DNA of 64,000 bases from Pilimelia columellifera (GTDB lineage Bacteria > Actinomycetota > Actinomycetes > Mycobacteriales > Micromonosporaceae). The notes beneath the pieces are model-generated. The model worked only from the letters and a program-made list of their open reading frames with translations, did no database searches and was not told where the DNA came from. The stretch is taken from assembly GCF_039532605.1 (NCBI RefSeq), contig NZ_BAAARY010000006.1, positions 62,001-126,000 on the forward strand. The letters run 5' to 3'. Positions 7,074-15,481 of this stretch are shown piece after piece. A program made the translations under genes and the position numbers. Numbering within the stretch: position 1 is the first letter of the stretch; every line of letters starts with the position of its first letter.

Positions 7074-8144
7074 GTGACGGCCGCTCCCACCCCGGGCTCG
7101 CCCGGGGTGGTCGTCGTCACCGGCGTCAGCCGGTTCCTGGCGGCCACCGTCGCCGGCCGGCTCGCCGCGGATCCTTCCGTTGGTCGGGTCATCGGCCTCG
7201 ACTCGGTCGCCGTCCCTGACGCTGTCGCGCCGTTGCTGCGCGGCGTCGAACGGATCAGCGCCGACGAGCGCGACGCCGCCAGCGCCATCGCCGATCTCGG
7301 GGCCACCGCGGTGGCGCACCTGGCGATCACCGCAGCGCCCGACCGCACCGACGACGACGGCGTCCACAAAGAGCGCAACATCATCGGCACCATGCGCCTG
7401 CTCGCCGCCTGCCAGCAGGCCCCGGGCCTGCGTAAACTCGTCGTGCGCTCGTCCACCGCCGCCTACGGCGCCTCCTTCCGTGACCCGGCGGTGTTCACCG
7501 AGGAGACCGAGCCCCGGGCGGTGCCCCGCGGCGGATTCGCCCGCGACATCCTGGACATCGAGGGATACGTCCGTGGTTTCTGCCGCCGCCGCCCCGATGT
7601 CGTCGGCACCGTGCTGCGGTTCGCCCCGGTCATCGGCTCCGCCGCCAACACCACCCTGACCCGCTACTTCTCCTCACCGCTGGTCCCCACCGTCTTCGGT
7701 CGCGACCCCCGGCTCCAGTTCGTCCACCTGGACGACGCCATCGAAGTGTTGGTGCGGGCCGTCACCGGCGACCACCCCGGCACCTTCAACGTCGCCGGGC
7801 CCGGGGTGCTCACCCTGTCCCAGGCGATCCGCCGCGCCGGGCGGATCGGCGTGCCGGTCTGGGAGGGTGGCCTGTCCGCCGCCGCCGCCCTGGCCCGCGG
7901 CCTGGACCTGCGCGGATTCAGCTTCGACCAGCTCGACCTGTTCGTCCACGGGCGGGTGGTCGACACCGACCGCCTCATCGCCGAGTTCGGCTTCCAACCG
8001 CGCTCCACCGCCGAGGCGTTCGACGACTTCATCAGCGCCCACCGCGGCGGCACGGTCATCCCGGCCGCCCAGGTGGCCGCCGCCGAACAGGCCATCCTGG
8101 ACGGCATCCGCCAGGCACGCCGGGCCCGGAGTGGACATGTCTGA
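7074..8144 (+). CDS. NAD-dependent epimerase/dehydratase (Rv0501/GalE2-like)
   Basis: A 356-residue extended SDR. The Rossmann start VVVTGVSRFLAATVAGRLA (about residues 11-29) has the TGxxxFL form seen in the Rv0501 group. STAAYGA near residues 122-128 supplies the Ser/Thr and a Tyr, although the usual YxxxK spacing is not obvious. The C-terminal half holds a substrate domain with FVHLDDAIEVLVRAV. The start is GTG at 7074. The gene overlaps the acyltransferase start by 8 nt, so the two are probably co-translated. Despite the GalE2 name in mycobacteria, UDP-galactose epimerase activity is not established for this group. Confidence 0.85.
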   Translation: MTAAPTPGSPGVVVVTGVSRFLAATVAGRLAADPSVGRVIGLDSVAVPDAVAPLLRGVERISADERDAASAIADLGATAVAHLAITAAPDRTDDDGVHKERNIIGTMRLLAACQQAPGLRKLVVRSSTAAYGASFRDPAVFTEETEPRAVPRGGFARDILDIEGYVRGFCRRRPDVVGTVLRFAPVIGSAANTTLTRYFSSPLVPTVFGRDPRLQFVHLDDAIEVLVRAVTGDHPGTFNVAGPGVLTLSQAIRRAGRIGVPVWEGGLSAAAALARGLDLRGFSFDQLDLFVHGRVVDTDRLIAEFGFQPRSTAEAFDDFISAHRGGTVIPAAQVAAAEQAILDGIRQARRARSGHV

Positions 8145-9003
8145 GATCGCGCCCCCGCCGGGCGACCTCTGGGACCAGCGGGTCGCCGCCGGCCTGGCGT
8201 TCCTGCGTGGACGGTTGACCGGCGACTACGAGGTTGACGAGTTCGGCTTCGACCCGCAGCTGTCCGACCACGTCTTCCAGCCGATGCTGCGGTTCCTCTA
8301 CCACCACTGGTTCCGCACGGAGGTGCGCGGCGTGGAGCACCTGCCGGAGAAGGGCGCGGCGTTGGTCGTCGCGAACCACTCCGGGACGATCGCGCTGGAC
8401 GCGTTGATGCTGTCGGTGGCGATCAACGAGGCGTACCCGGTCGGACGGAACCTGCGCCTGCTCGGGGCGGACCTGGTCTTCCGCACCCCGATCCTGTCCG
8501 AGTTGGCGCGCAAGTCCGGGGCGACCGTCGCCTGCCACGCCGACGCCGAGCGGCTGTTGGAGACCGGGCGGCTGGTCAGCGTCTTCCCTGAGGGCTTCAA
8601 GGGCGTCGGCAAGGGCTACCTTCAGCGGTACCGGCTACAGCGGTTCGGTAGGGGCGGCTTCGTGTCGGCTGCGCTGCGCACCGGCCAGCCGATTGTCCCG
8701 GTGGCGATCGTGGGCGCCGAGGAGGCGTACCCGATGCTCGCCGACATCCAGCCTTTGGCCCGGCTGCTCGGCCTGCCGTACTTCCCGGTCACGCCCACGT
8801 TCCCGTGGCTGGGTCCGCTGGGTCTGCTGCCGCTGCCGAGCAAGTGGCTGATCGAGTTCTGCCCACCGATCCCGACCGACGAGCTGGCCGGCCACGCCGA
8901 CGATCCGATGGCGGTGTTCGATCTGGCGGACCAGGTCAGGGAGACGATTCAGGTCGCGGTCCGGCAGCTGCTGACGCAACGCCCCGACCCGTTTGGCGGC
9001 TGA
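8137..9003 (+). CDS. PlsC-type lysophospholipid/glycerol acyltransferase (Rv0502-like)
   Basis: A 288-residue acyltransferase of the LPLAT superfamily. The catalytic HX4D motif is in VVANHSGTIALDALML (about residues 85-100), the acceptor-binding FPEGFKGVGKG around residues 150-160, and PIVPVAIVGAEEAYPM follows as the fourth conserved block. The start is the ATG at 8137 inside the end of the epimerase gene; longer in-frame starts would lie within that gene. The C-terminus is cytosolic and hydrophilic. It probably transfers acyl chains to a glycerophospholipid or related lipid; the exact acceptor is unknown. The epimerase-acyltransferase pair is conserved in actinobacteria. Confidence 0.9.
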   Translation: MSEIAPPPGDLWDQRVAAGLAFLRGRLTGDYEVDEFGFDPQLSDHVFQPMLRFLYHHWFRTEVRGVEHLPEKGAALVVANHSGTIALDALMLSVAINEAYPVGRNLRLLGADLVFRTPILSELARKSGATVACHADAERLLETGRLVSVFPEGFKGVGKGYLQRYRLQRFGRGGFVSAALRTGQPIVPVAIVGAEEAYPMLADIQPLARLLGLPYFPVTPTFPWLGPLGLLPLPSKWLIEFCPPIPTDELAGHADDPMAVFDLADQVRETIQVAVRQLLTQRPDPFGG

Positions 9004-9025
9004 CCTAGCAGTTCTGGGGCTGACC

Positions 9026-10189
9026 CTAGCGGAGCGAGCGTAGGTCGAGCAGGCGCCAGGCGGTCGTGTCATCCTGGCCGGTGGACCACCACAGCCAGCC
9101 GCCGCGGCTGTTCACCATGCCCACCCCACGAGCGACCTCGACGGTGCGGCGTCCGGCCGCGTCGTACAGCAGCAGGTCCTGCTGGCTGTCGACGGCGCCC
9201 TGGCCCCCTACGCGGGTGAGAACCTCGTACCGGTCCAGCACGGCCACGTCGGTGATCGCCGCGGTGGCGCCCGGCCCGGCGACCCGACGACGCTGCGACC
9301 CGTCAACGCGCATGAGGTCGAGCTGGGTCGGCCCGTCCGCGCCGACGACCTGCACCCGGCACCACGCGGGGGAGCAGGTCACCAGCTCGGACGCCGACGA
9401 CGGCACCCTGATCTGGCGGTTCTCGACGAGATTGTGCAGCTGCGCCTCGCCGGTGCTGGCCGACACCGCGCTCACCAGCCACGGCCACGCGGACAGCGCC
9501 CACTGCCCGGCCAGTTTCTGGATGGCGACCGCGCCGCCGGTCAACGGCGTGGACCGGATCTCGGTGACCGGGGTTTCGCCGGCGCCCAGCGCGACCCAGT
9601 GGACGCGGTTCTCGGCGACGGTCAGGTCGTGTTGGGAGTTGAAGAACGCCAGCGCGCCGGTGGCGGTGGTGAGGCGGCGCGGCGGAACGTCCCGCCGCCA
9701 GTCGGCGGACCACAGCTCGCTGATCGCGCTGCCGCCGCCACCGCTGATCGTCTCCGCCCACAGCAGCGTGTCGCCGCTGGCGGTGACCCCCGCGAACAGT
9801 GGATCGTCCGCCAGCGGCAGGGTTTTGAGGACCCGGGGGACGCTGGCGGTGTCCCACACGACGAGCCGGCTGGCGGCGCCGTCGGGGGTGGGCGCGGTGC
9901 CGGCCGAGACCGTCGGCGTCAGCACGTAGAGGGGGTCGTAGGCAGGGCCGTCGGGCATCGCGGCCGGAACGCTGCCCACGACCGCCTTCGGCCACGCCGC
10001 CGCCAACGGCTGCGGCTCGGTGGTGGCCGGCTGGCGCAGGTTCGGAAAGAGCAGGAGACCGACGGCGAACAGGGCCAGGACCAGCACCAGCACGCCGGGC
10101 GACCAGGGCGGGAGCAGGCGCCGCCAGCCGGTCCGCCGCGCCGGTGGTGTCCCTTCCCCGGGTTCGTCGGTGGCCGGGTCCGTGGTCAT
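9026..10189 (-). CDS. Membrane-anchored protein with extracytoplasmic beta-propeller-like domain
   Basis: A 387-residue protein of unknown function. A basic, Pro-rich cytosolic tail of about 27 residues is followed by one transmembrane helix (GVLVLVLALFAVGLLLFP), a short linker, and about 320 residues outside the membrane. The outer part has repeated strand-turn units with aromatic residues (LLWAETISG, RVHWVALGAGE, LWWSTGQDD) resembling a WD/TolB-like propeller, but no repeat is clear enough to name. Its first codon overlaps the last codon of the HAD gene by 4 nt, so the two form a translationally coupled pair. A role linked to the HAD phosphatase at the membrane is an inference. Confidence 0.72.
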   Translation of the reverse strand: MTTDPATDEPGEGTPPARRTGWRRLLPPWSPGVLVLVLALFAVGLLLFPNLRQPATTEPQPLAAAWPKAVVGSVPAAMPDGPAYDPLYVLTPTVSAGTAPTPDGAASRLVVWDTASVPRVLKTLPLADDPLFAGVTASGDTLLWAETISGGGGSAISELWSADWRRDVPPRRLTTATGALAFFNSQHDLTVAENRVHWVALGAGETPVTEIRSTPLTGGAVAIQKLAGQWALSAWPWLVSAVSASTGEAQLHNLVENRQIRVPSSASELVTCSPAWCRVQVVGADGPTQLDLMRVDGSQRRRVAGPGATAAITDVAVLDRYEVLTRVGGQGAVDSQQDLLLYDAAGRRTVEVARGVGMVNSRGGWLWWSTGQDDTTAWRLLDLRSLR

Positions 10190-11076
10190 CGTGGGGCGGT
10201 CCGCCGCTTGCGCACGGCCAGGCCCGCGGTCACCGCCCCGACGACCGCCCCGGCGGCCAGCGCGGTGGGCACCGCCAACCGGACGGCCTTACGCCCGGTG
10301 CGGAAGTCCCGGACCTGCCAGCCGCGCTGCCGGGCCTCCCGGCGGAGCGCCGCGTCCGGGTTGACGGCCACCGCCCGCCCGACTACCGAGAGCATCGGGA
10401 TGTCGTTGGCGGAGTCGCTGTAGGCGACGCAGCGGGTGAGGTCCAGCCCCTCGGCGGCGGCGATCGTACGGATCGCGTCGGCTTTGGCCGGCCCGTGCAT
10501 GAGCTCGCCGACGAGCCGGCCGGTGTAGGCGCCGTCGCGGATCTCGGAGACCGTGCCGATGGCGCCGCTGAGGCCTAGCCGCCTGGCGATGACCCGCCCC
10601 AGCTCGACCGGGGCGGCGGTGACCAGCCACACCTGATGTCCGGCGTCCAGGTGCAGCTGCGCCAGCGCCCTGGTGCCCGGCCAGACCCGGTCGGCCATCA
10701 GCTCGTCGTAGATCTCCTCGCTGAGGCGCTCCAGGTCGGCGACGCGCCAGCCCTGGACGAAGGCGAGCGCGGTGTCCCGGGCCCGGTTCATGTCGCCCGC
10801 GTGCTCGGTGGCCAGGATGCGGAAGCGGAGCTGACCGAGGGCGAACCGGGTCAGGTCGCCGGCGGTGAAGTACTTGCGCGCGGCGAGCCCTCGGGCCAGC
10901 CAGTAGATCGACGCGCCCTGCATGATCGTGTTGTCGACATCGAAGAACGCGGCCGTCGCGAGATCCTGCGGCACGTCCACCGGCTCGTGAGTGAGCGCGG
11001 CGAACGGCAGTGGGGCGACGGCCTTCTCGGCCTTCTCCCGCCCTCGGACCACCGGGTCTCCTCTCGCCGCCGTCAT
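10186..11076 (-). CDS. SerB1-like HAD-IB phosphatase with C-terminal membrane helix
   Basis: A 296-residue HAD-superfamily protein. Motif I is FFDVDNTIMQGAS (nucleophile Asp and acid/base Asp in DVDNT, about residues 44-48), motif II is WLVTAAPVE, and motif IV is CVAYSDSANDIPML with the metal-binding Asp pair. The capping helices with ARKYFTAGDLTRFALGQ match the Rv0505c/SerB1 group, often annotated as phosphoserine phosphatase although substrates may be phospholipid-like. A hydrophobic segment near residues 262-285 (VPTALAAGAVVGAVTAGLAV) followed by RKRR suggests a C-terminal membrane anchor. The gene lies downstream of the BldN-like sigma operon, separated from it by a strong hairpin. Confidence 0.86.
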   Translation of the reverse strand: MTAARGDPVVRGREKAEKAVAPLPFAALTHEPVDVPQDLATAAFFDVDNTIMQGASIYWLARGLAARKYFTAGDLTRFALGQLRFRILATEHAGDMNRARDTALAFVQGWRVADLERLSEEIYDELMADRVWPGTRALAQLHLDAGHQVWLVTAAPVELGRVIARRLGLSGAIGTVSEIRDGAYTGRLVGELMHGPAKADAIRTIAAAEGLDLTRCVAYSDSANDIPMLSVVGRAVAVNPDAALRREARQRGWQVRDFRTGRKAVRLAVPTALAAGAVVGAVTAGLAVRKRRTAPR

Positions 11077-11174
11077 CGTGCCGATTCTCCGGCGAGACTA
11101 TCCGGCCGGACCGGCGAACGGGCTGATGCGCGCTGGCGGCGGTATGTCCAGGTGGTGACGGTTCTCGTGCCGGA

Positions 11175-11219
11175 GCCCGGTCGCGGCGCGACGAGGTGGC
11201 TGTCGCGCCGCGACCGGGC
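11175..11219. terminator. Strong hairpin terminator between the DUF5667 and HAD genes
   Basis: A perfect 18-bp GC-rich stem (11175-11192 with 11202-11219) closes a 9-nt loop. It lies about 60 nt beyond the stop of the leftward DUF5667 gene and upstream of the leftward HAD gene, so it would separate the two transcripts. There is no U-tract, as is common for actinobacterial terminators. Confidence 0.6.
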
Positions 11220-11278
11220 CCTGACGCTCGGGACCGACTGGCCTGGTCGGGAGGGGCTGGCCCGCTCGGAGCGCGGGC

Positions 11279-12382
11279 CTAACCGTCGGTTGGTTGGAGG
11301 TCGGTGAGTGTGACGCCCGGGGCCGGAGCGGTGCTGCCCTCGGCCGGGCGCTTGTCAGGGCTGGCGGGGGCCTTGTCGGCGGGGCCGCTCTCGTTCCTGG
11401 CCGCCGGCGCCTCAGCGGGGGCTGGCGTGGACGGCGCGGCCGTCCGGGTGGGCTGCTTGGGCCGGTTCTGTCGGGGCACGACGGGCTCAGGCTCAGCGGG
11501 CGCGTCGGCGGTGCAGGAGCGGGGGCGTGGGCCGTAGGCGTCGCTGCCAGCGGAGACGACTCCGCAGCTCATCGAGGTGCGCAGCGCCTGGGCGCGTTGG
11601 GTGACCCGTTCCAGCAGCTCCAGCGTCCACAGGGCCCGATCCTGATTGATCTTGTCGAGTCTGCCCATCATCGGGCCGAGTGCGAGGCGCTGACCGGCGG
11701 CGAATGTCTCGATCGCGTCCAGGGGCTCTGGCTCACGATCGTTGACGGCGGCCGTGGCCAGCAGCCGGACCCCCTGCCGGATGTCGTTCTCCATATCGAA
11801 CATGACCCGGTCGAAGCTGGTGTGGTCCTGGCTGACCGCGAGCGCCTCGCTGACCCGGGTGCGGGCCCAGGTGAGGTGCCGGTGTCCGCGTTCGGTGTCC
11901 GATGTGGTGAGCGCGATCGACGCGCGTTCGGTGGTGCGCTTGATGCCGTAGAGGGTGTCGCCGGGGACGGCGCTGTCGCTGGCGGCGGAGATGCCTGAGA
12001 GCACGACCGCGCCCAGGGTGATGCCGGCGAGCGCGGTGACCCGGGCCTGGGTGCGGGTCAGCCGTGGGGCCAGGCGGCGTCGGTGCGAGGTCGCCGCCGG
12101 GGTTTCGTCGACGTGTTGCGCGGTCGCGCCGATGCCCTCGCGTTCCGCGGTGGCCACGAGCAACGCTCGCAGCCCGCTGCGGAAGTCGTGATCCAGCTCG
12201 ACCGGGAGGGACACCTCCGCGGTGCGGTGGGCGAGCGCGAGCAGGTCGGCGAGCCCAGCGTCGGGAGGCGCCGGTCGGTCGGCGCGGCTGCGCCGACGAC
12301 CGCCGCCGGGGGTGTCGTCGAGGAGTTGATGGAAACGCTCGGCCCGCCAACGGCCGAAGATTATCGTTTTCACCGCGGGCAC
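11279..12382 (-). CDS. DUF5667-type single-pass membrane protein, probable anti-sigma factor (RsbN-like)
   Basis: A 367-residue protein with a cytosolic N-terminal region of about 115 residues, one membrane helix (VTALAGITLGAVVLSGISA, about residues 118-136), then an extracytoplasmic helical domain opening with the DUF5667 signature SAVPGDTLYGIKRTTERAS. A long Pro/Ala-rich tail (about residues 285-367) follows, perhaps spanning the wall. It lies 163 nt downstream of a BldN-like sigma gene. In Streptomyces, sigma-BldN is held by the membrane anti-sigma RsbN encoded next to it; the topology and position here fit that role. The start is GTG at 12382, with no clear ribosome binding site; the in-frame GTG three codons on is an alternative. 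The anti-sigma function is inferred. Confidence 0.75.
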   Translation of the reverse strand: MPAVKTIIFGRWRAERFHQLLDDTPGGGRRRSRADRPAPPDAGLADLLALAHRTAEVSLPVELDHDFRSGLRALLVATAEREGIGATAQHVDETPAATSHRRRLAPRLTRTQARVTALAGITLGAVVLSGISAASDSAVPGDTLYGIKRTTERASIALTTSDTERGHRHLTWARTRVSEALAVSQDHTSFDRVMFDMENDIRQGVRLLATAAVNDREPEPLDAIETFAAGQRLALGPMMGRLDKINQDRALWTLELLERVTQRAQALRTSMSCGVVSAGSDAYGPRPRSCTADAPAEPEPVVPRQNRPKQPTRTAAPSTPAPAEAPAARNESGPADKAPASPDKRPAEGSTAPAPGVTLTDLQPTDG

Positions 12383-12545
12383 CTGTTTTCGCTGATTTCT
12401 GCGGTGACGGCGAGGGCGCCGCCGTGCAGTGGGGGGGTGAGGTGTTGGGGTTGTGACTCGATCAACGCTCGCCGCGAGGGGGTCGTTACGGGCGTCGGGG
12501 TGGCTGGTCGGCGAAGCGCGCCAGCTATTCGTCCTATATCGGCAC

Positions 12546-13325
12546 TCACCGGCGGAAACCGTCAGGCAGCAGTCGCGCTAACGCCCGCACCGCACGGTAC
12601 TGCAACGCCTTGATCGCCCCTTCGTTCTTACCCATTGCCCGGGCCGTCTCCGCGACCGAGAAGCCCTGGAGGAAGCGCAGGACGACGCACTCCTGCTGCT
12701 CCGGGTTCAACTGCTTGACCGCCGTCAGCAGCGCCACGTTGGTGATGTGGTCCACCACCGCCGCCTCCGGACTGCCCTCGGGGCCGTGGTCGGCCCGGTC
12801 GGCGTCCAGGACGTCTCCGCTGGTGACCTCCAGCCGGTACCGGCCGGACTTGAAGTGGTCGGCGACGAGGTTGCGAGCGATGGTGACCAGCCAGGCGCCC
12901 AGGTCGCGCCCCTGCCAGGTGAAACTGCTGATCCGCTTGAGGGCCCGCAGGAACGTGTCCGAGGTGAGGTCCTCGGCCAGCTGGCGGTTGCCCACCCGGA
13001 AGTAGATGAAGCGGAACACGGTGTCGACGTAGCGGTCGTAGATGAGCCCGAACGCCTCCGCCTCGCCGGCCTGGGCGCGTTCCACCAGCCCCCACACCTC
13101 GGCGGCGGCGTCGGACGGGTCCGGACGGCTCGGCGCTCCGGTCGGCGCCGCCGCCCCGGTCGGCCCAGCCGGACCGACCGGGGCGTTGCGCGCTGGCGGC
13201 GGCGCGACGCGGGCGGTGCCGATGGCCGGGCCGTCGGCCGCGGGCGGGGTCGCCTCGTCGGGGCTCTGGACGGGCCCTGGCTGCACCGGCATCGTCGGCC
13301 GGGCCGGGGTCCGCCAACCGTCCAT
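12546..13325 (-). CDS. bldN: ECF sigma factor, BldN family
   Basis: A 259-residue ECF sigma factor. Residues 1-75 are a Pro/Ala/Gly-rich extension; sigma region 2 follows (AEAFGLIYDRYVDTVFRFIY, AEDLTSDTFLRALKRI, FTWQGRDLGAWLVTIARN) and region 4 lies near the C-terminus (LNPEQQECVVLRFLQGFSV, AMGKNEGAIKALQYRAVRAL). The location between the rex-hem operon and a DUF5667 membrane protein matches Streptomyces bldN, which controls aerial-hypha and sporulation genes and is made as a proprotein. The ATG at 13325 has no ribosome binding site. A well-formed start with GAGGTG lies upstream at 13554 but in another frame, so the true N-terminus is in doubt (see the next entry). Confidence 0.85.
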   Translation of the reverse strand: MDGWRTPARPTMPVQPGPVQSPDEATPPAADGPAIGTARVAPPPARNAPVGPAGPTGAAAPTGAPSRPDPSDAAAEVWGLVERAQAGEAEAFGLIYDRYVDTVFRFIYFRVGNRQLAEDLTSDTFLRALKRISSFTWQGRDLGAWLVTIARNLVADHFKSGRYRLEVTSGDVLDADRADHGPEGSPEAAVVDHITNVALLTAVKQLNPEQQECVVLRFLQGFSVAETARAMGKNEGAIKALQYRAVRALARLLPDGFRR

Positions 13326-13554
13326 TGAGCGGCTTGGGCGCGTTGGCCGGTCCCGACCTGATCGGACTGTCCGCCGTGTGCGGCCGGTTGCGGGTGCGTC
13401 GGGCCCCGCCCTCGCCCCGGACGGTGGCGGTGAGCAGCTGGGACAGTGTGGACCCGAGCGCGGAAAGGGCAGGACGCAGGGACTGCCGGGCCGACTGGCC
13501 CGACTCGATGCCTGGCGTCAGCTTGAATCCGCCGGTATGGACGTACCCGGTCAT
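13326..13554 (-). other. Candidate 5' portion of the sigma-factor gene, out of frame
   Basis: From ATG at 13554, preceded by GAGGTG at 7-nt spacing, a reading frame gives MTGYVHTGGFKLTPGIESGQ and continues for 77 codons to the point where the sigma ATG begins. Third positions in this stretch are mostly G or C, as in real genes here, while the sigma frame over the same bases has much poorer third positions. The frame differs from the sigma frame by one base (a +1 shift would join them). It may be the start of a longer pro-sequence separated by a real or artefactual indel, a programmed shift, or a separate leader peptide. Confidence 0.5.
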
Positions 13555-13910
13555 GCATGCACCTCGCTGGTCCGCTCGTTTGGAACCCGTCGCGGCTGCG
13601 AGCGGTCCGGGACCATCGGCCTTGGGACGACGGGTCTGACTTTCACGTCCAGGCGGCACCCGCCGATGGCGAGCGAGTGCGGCACGAAAACGGGCACGAC
13701 GGCCTCCTCGGTATGAGGGATGGCAACTCGAATGAAAAGGGGCGAGTCGACCTAAAGATGATAGGTCACGCGTCACCCGTGTGCGTAGTGTCCACTTGCT
13801 GAGAGCGCGATTGTTCACCCGTTCTTGGCGGTGTTGTCGCACTCGTTGTGCGTCCCACCGTCAGAAGTCCGCGACGGCATCGTCCCGGCGTGTGGTACTT
13901 CCGCGAAGCC
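13555..13910. other. Non-coding stretch between the bldN-like gene and the AMP-binding gene
   Basis: About 350 nt of comparatively AT-richer sequence with no convincing reading frame on either strand. It must contain the divergent promoters of the sigma gene (leftward) and of the AMP-binding protein gene (rightward). I found no clear operator, though BldD or similar developmental regulators would be expected to act here if the gene is bldN. Confidence 0.4.
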
Positions 13911-15236
13911 ATGCGATTCGCCGATATGCCCGACGACGGCTTCGTGCCAGACTCACTCCTCGTGGAGGATGCCGTGCCGACGAGCCTGAGCGACCGGGTA
14001 CGGATGACGGCCGCCGCCGCCCCGGACCGGATCGCGTTACGGGCCGGCCCGGAGTCGGTGTCCTGGGCGGCGCTGGACCAGCGGATCGACCGCCTCACCG
14101 CCGACCTGCGGTCCTGCCACGACGGTGCCCGGACCGATGACCCGCACCGCCCGCGCGTCGTCCTCGATCTGTCCGATCCGGTCGAGTTCGCCGTGGCCTA
14201 CCTGTCCTGCCTGCGGTCCGGGCTCGTCGCCACCCCGGTGGATCCTGACGCGTCATCGGGCCTGGCCCGTCGGGTCATCGCCGACAGCGGCGCCGTGGCC
14301 GTGGTCCGGACCGGGCCGGACGGCCGGGCGGCGGTCGGCCACCTGGCCGCGGCCGGCGGGCCCGCTGCGCCGACCGGCGGGCCGAACGGCACGGGACCGG
14401 CCGCCCCGCCGGCCGCCGAGGACCTCGCCGTGCTGCTGTACCCCGCCCGGGGCTCCGGCGGCCCGGCGGTGATGCTCCCGCACCGGACGCTCACCGCCAA
14501 CCATGAGCAGCTGGCCCGGATCGAGCCGCCGATCATGCGGGGCGATGACACGGTCCTCATCGCCGCGCCCCTGTGGGGCGCCTATGGACTCACCTGCGGG
14601 CTCGGCGCCGTGGCGTACCACGGCGCCTCCGGGGTGCTCGCCGATCCCGCCGACCCTGTCTCCGCCCGCGGCCTGGTCGCCGGGCGCCACGTCACCACTG
14701 TGGTCGGTGTGCCGCAGCTCTACGTCGGATGGTCCCGGCTCGACGCGCTCGCCGATGAGCTGAGGACGGTCCGGGTCGCGGTCTGCGGCCCGGCGCCCCT
14801 GGACGCCGACGTGGCCCGCCGGTTCACCGACGCGAGCGGGCACCGGGTCTTCGTCGGCTACGGAACCCGGGAGGCGCCGATTCTCACCTCGACCCTGGTC
14901 GGACCGGCCGCGCTCACCCCGCACGGGCGGCCGATCGGACGCCCGCTGCCAGGCGTCCAGCTGCGGCTGTCGTTCCCCGACGGCGTCGTCCTCGCGGTCG
15001 ACGACGAGCCCGCGCGCTGGGACACGGTCGCCGTCACCGGCGGATTGACCGGCGCGGGCGCGATCGCGGTCCGTGGCCCCAACCTGTTCACCGGCTACTG
15101 GCCGGACGGACGCGACGGCCCGGACCGGGACGGCTGGTGGGCCACCGGCGACCTGGCCTTCGCCGACCCGGACGGCCTGCTGTACCTGGCCGGCGCCGGC
15201 CCGACGCCCGGACGACGAGAGGCAGGCTACCTGTGA
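13911..15236 (+). CDS. Truncated, degenerate AMP-binding (acyl-CoA synthetase-like) protein
   Basis: About 441 residues related to the N-terminal domain of adenylate-forming enzymes. The family blocks are present but eroded: the Thr/Ser/Gly-rich ATP loop reads LLYPARGSGGPAVMLPHR in place of the usual YTSGTTGxPKG; the A5 block reads FVGYGTREAPILTS; the A7-A8 region GWWATGDLAFADPDGLLYLAG is better kept. The protein then stops, so the C-terminal lid domain with the catalytic Lys (A10) is missing. It is probably not a normal ligase. The stop overlaps the GTG of the redoxin gene. The start is uncertain: ATG at 13911 or 13926, or an upstream GTG; none has a strong ribosome binding site. Confidence 0.72.
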   Translation: MRFADMPDDGFVPDSLLVEDAVPTSLSDRVRMTAAAAPDRIALRAGPESVSWAALDQRIDRLTADLRSCHDGARTDDPHRPRVVLDLSDPVEFAVAYLSCLRSGLVATPVDPDASSGLARRVIADSGAVAVVRTGPDGRAAVGHLAAAGGPAAPTGGPNGTGPAAPPAAEDLAVLLYPARGSGGPAVMLPHRTLTANHEQLARIEPPIMRGDDTVLIAAPLWGAYGLTCGLGAVAYHGASGVLADPADPVSARGLVAGRHVTTVVGVPQLYVGWSRLDALADELRTVRVAVCGPAPLDADVARRFTDASGHRVFVGYGTREAPILTSTLVGPAALTPHGRPIGRPLPGVQLRLSFPDGVVLAVDDEPARWDTVAVTGGLTGAGAIAVRGPNLFTGYWPDGRDGPDRDGWWATGDLAFADPDGLLYLAGAGPTPGRREAGYL

Positions 15237-15481
15237 CCGGATCCCGGCTGACGCTGCTCACCCGCGACGGCTGTCACCTGTGCGATGTCGCCCGCGAGGC
15301 GATGGACCGGGTGGCCGCGGCCACCGGCGAGAGTTGGCGGCAGGTCGACATCGCCAGCGACATCGAGCTGGAGCGCGAGTACGGCGACCGGATCCCGGTC
15401 GTCCTCCTCGACGGACGGGAGCACGGGTACTGGCGGGTCGAGGAGGATCGGCTCCGACGGGACCTGGCGGCCAGCCGGTGA
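15233..15481 (+). CDS. Glutaredoxin-like protein (Rv0508-like)
   Basis: An 82-residue thioredoxin-fold protein of the DUF836/glutaredoxin-like family. The redox motif is TRDGCHLCDVA (CxxC, Cys13 and Cys16), the cis-Pro follows in DRIPVVLLDG, and GYWRVEEDRLRRDL is the last helix. It lies shortly upstream of the rex-hem operon, as Rv0508 lies before hemA. It overlaps both neighbours by 4 nt (GTGA), so the AMP-binding, redoxin and HAD proteins are made from one message. A thiol-reducing role close to a redox-sensing repressor is plausible; its partner protein is unknown. Confidence 0.86.
   Translation: MTGSRLTLLTRDGCHLCDVAREAMDRVAAATGESWRQVDIASDIELEREYGDRIPVVLLDGREHGYWRVEEDRLRRDLAASR

Noticed and set aside
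12628..13325. Continuation of the 13554 frame under the sigma gene
   Set aside because: Beyond about 13300 its coding quality falls while the sigma frame shows conserved sigma motifs, so only the first 77 codons are considered.
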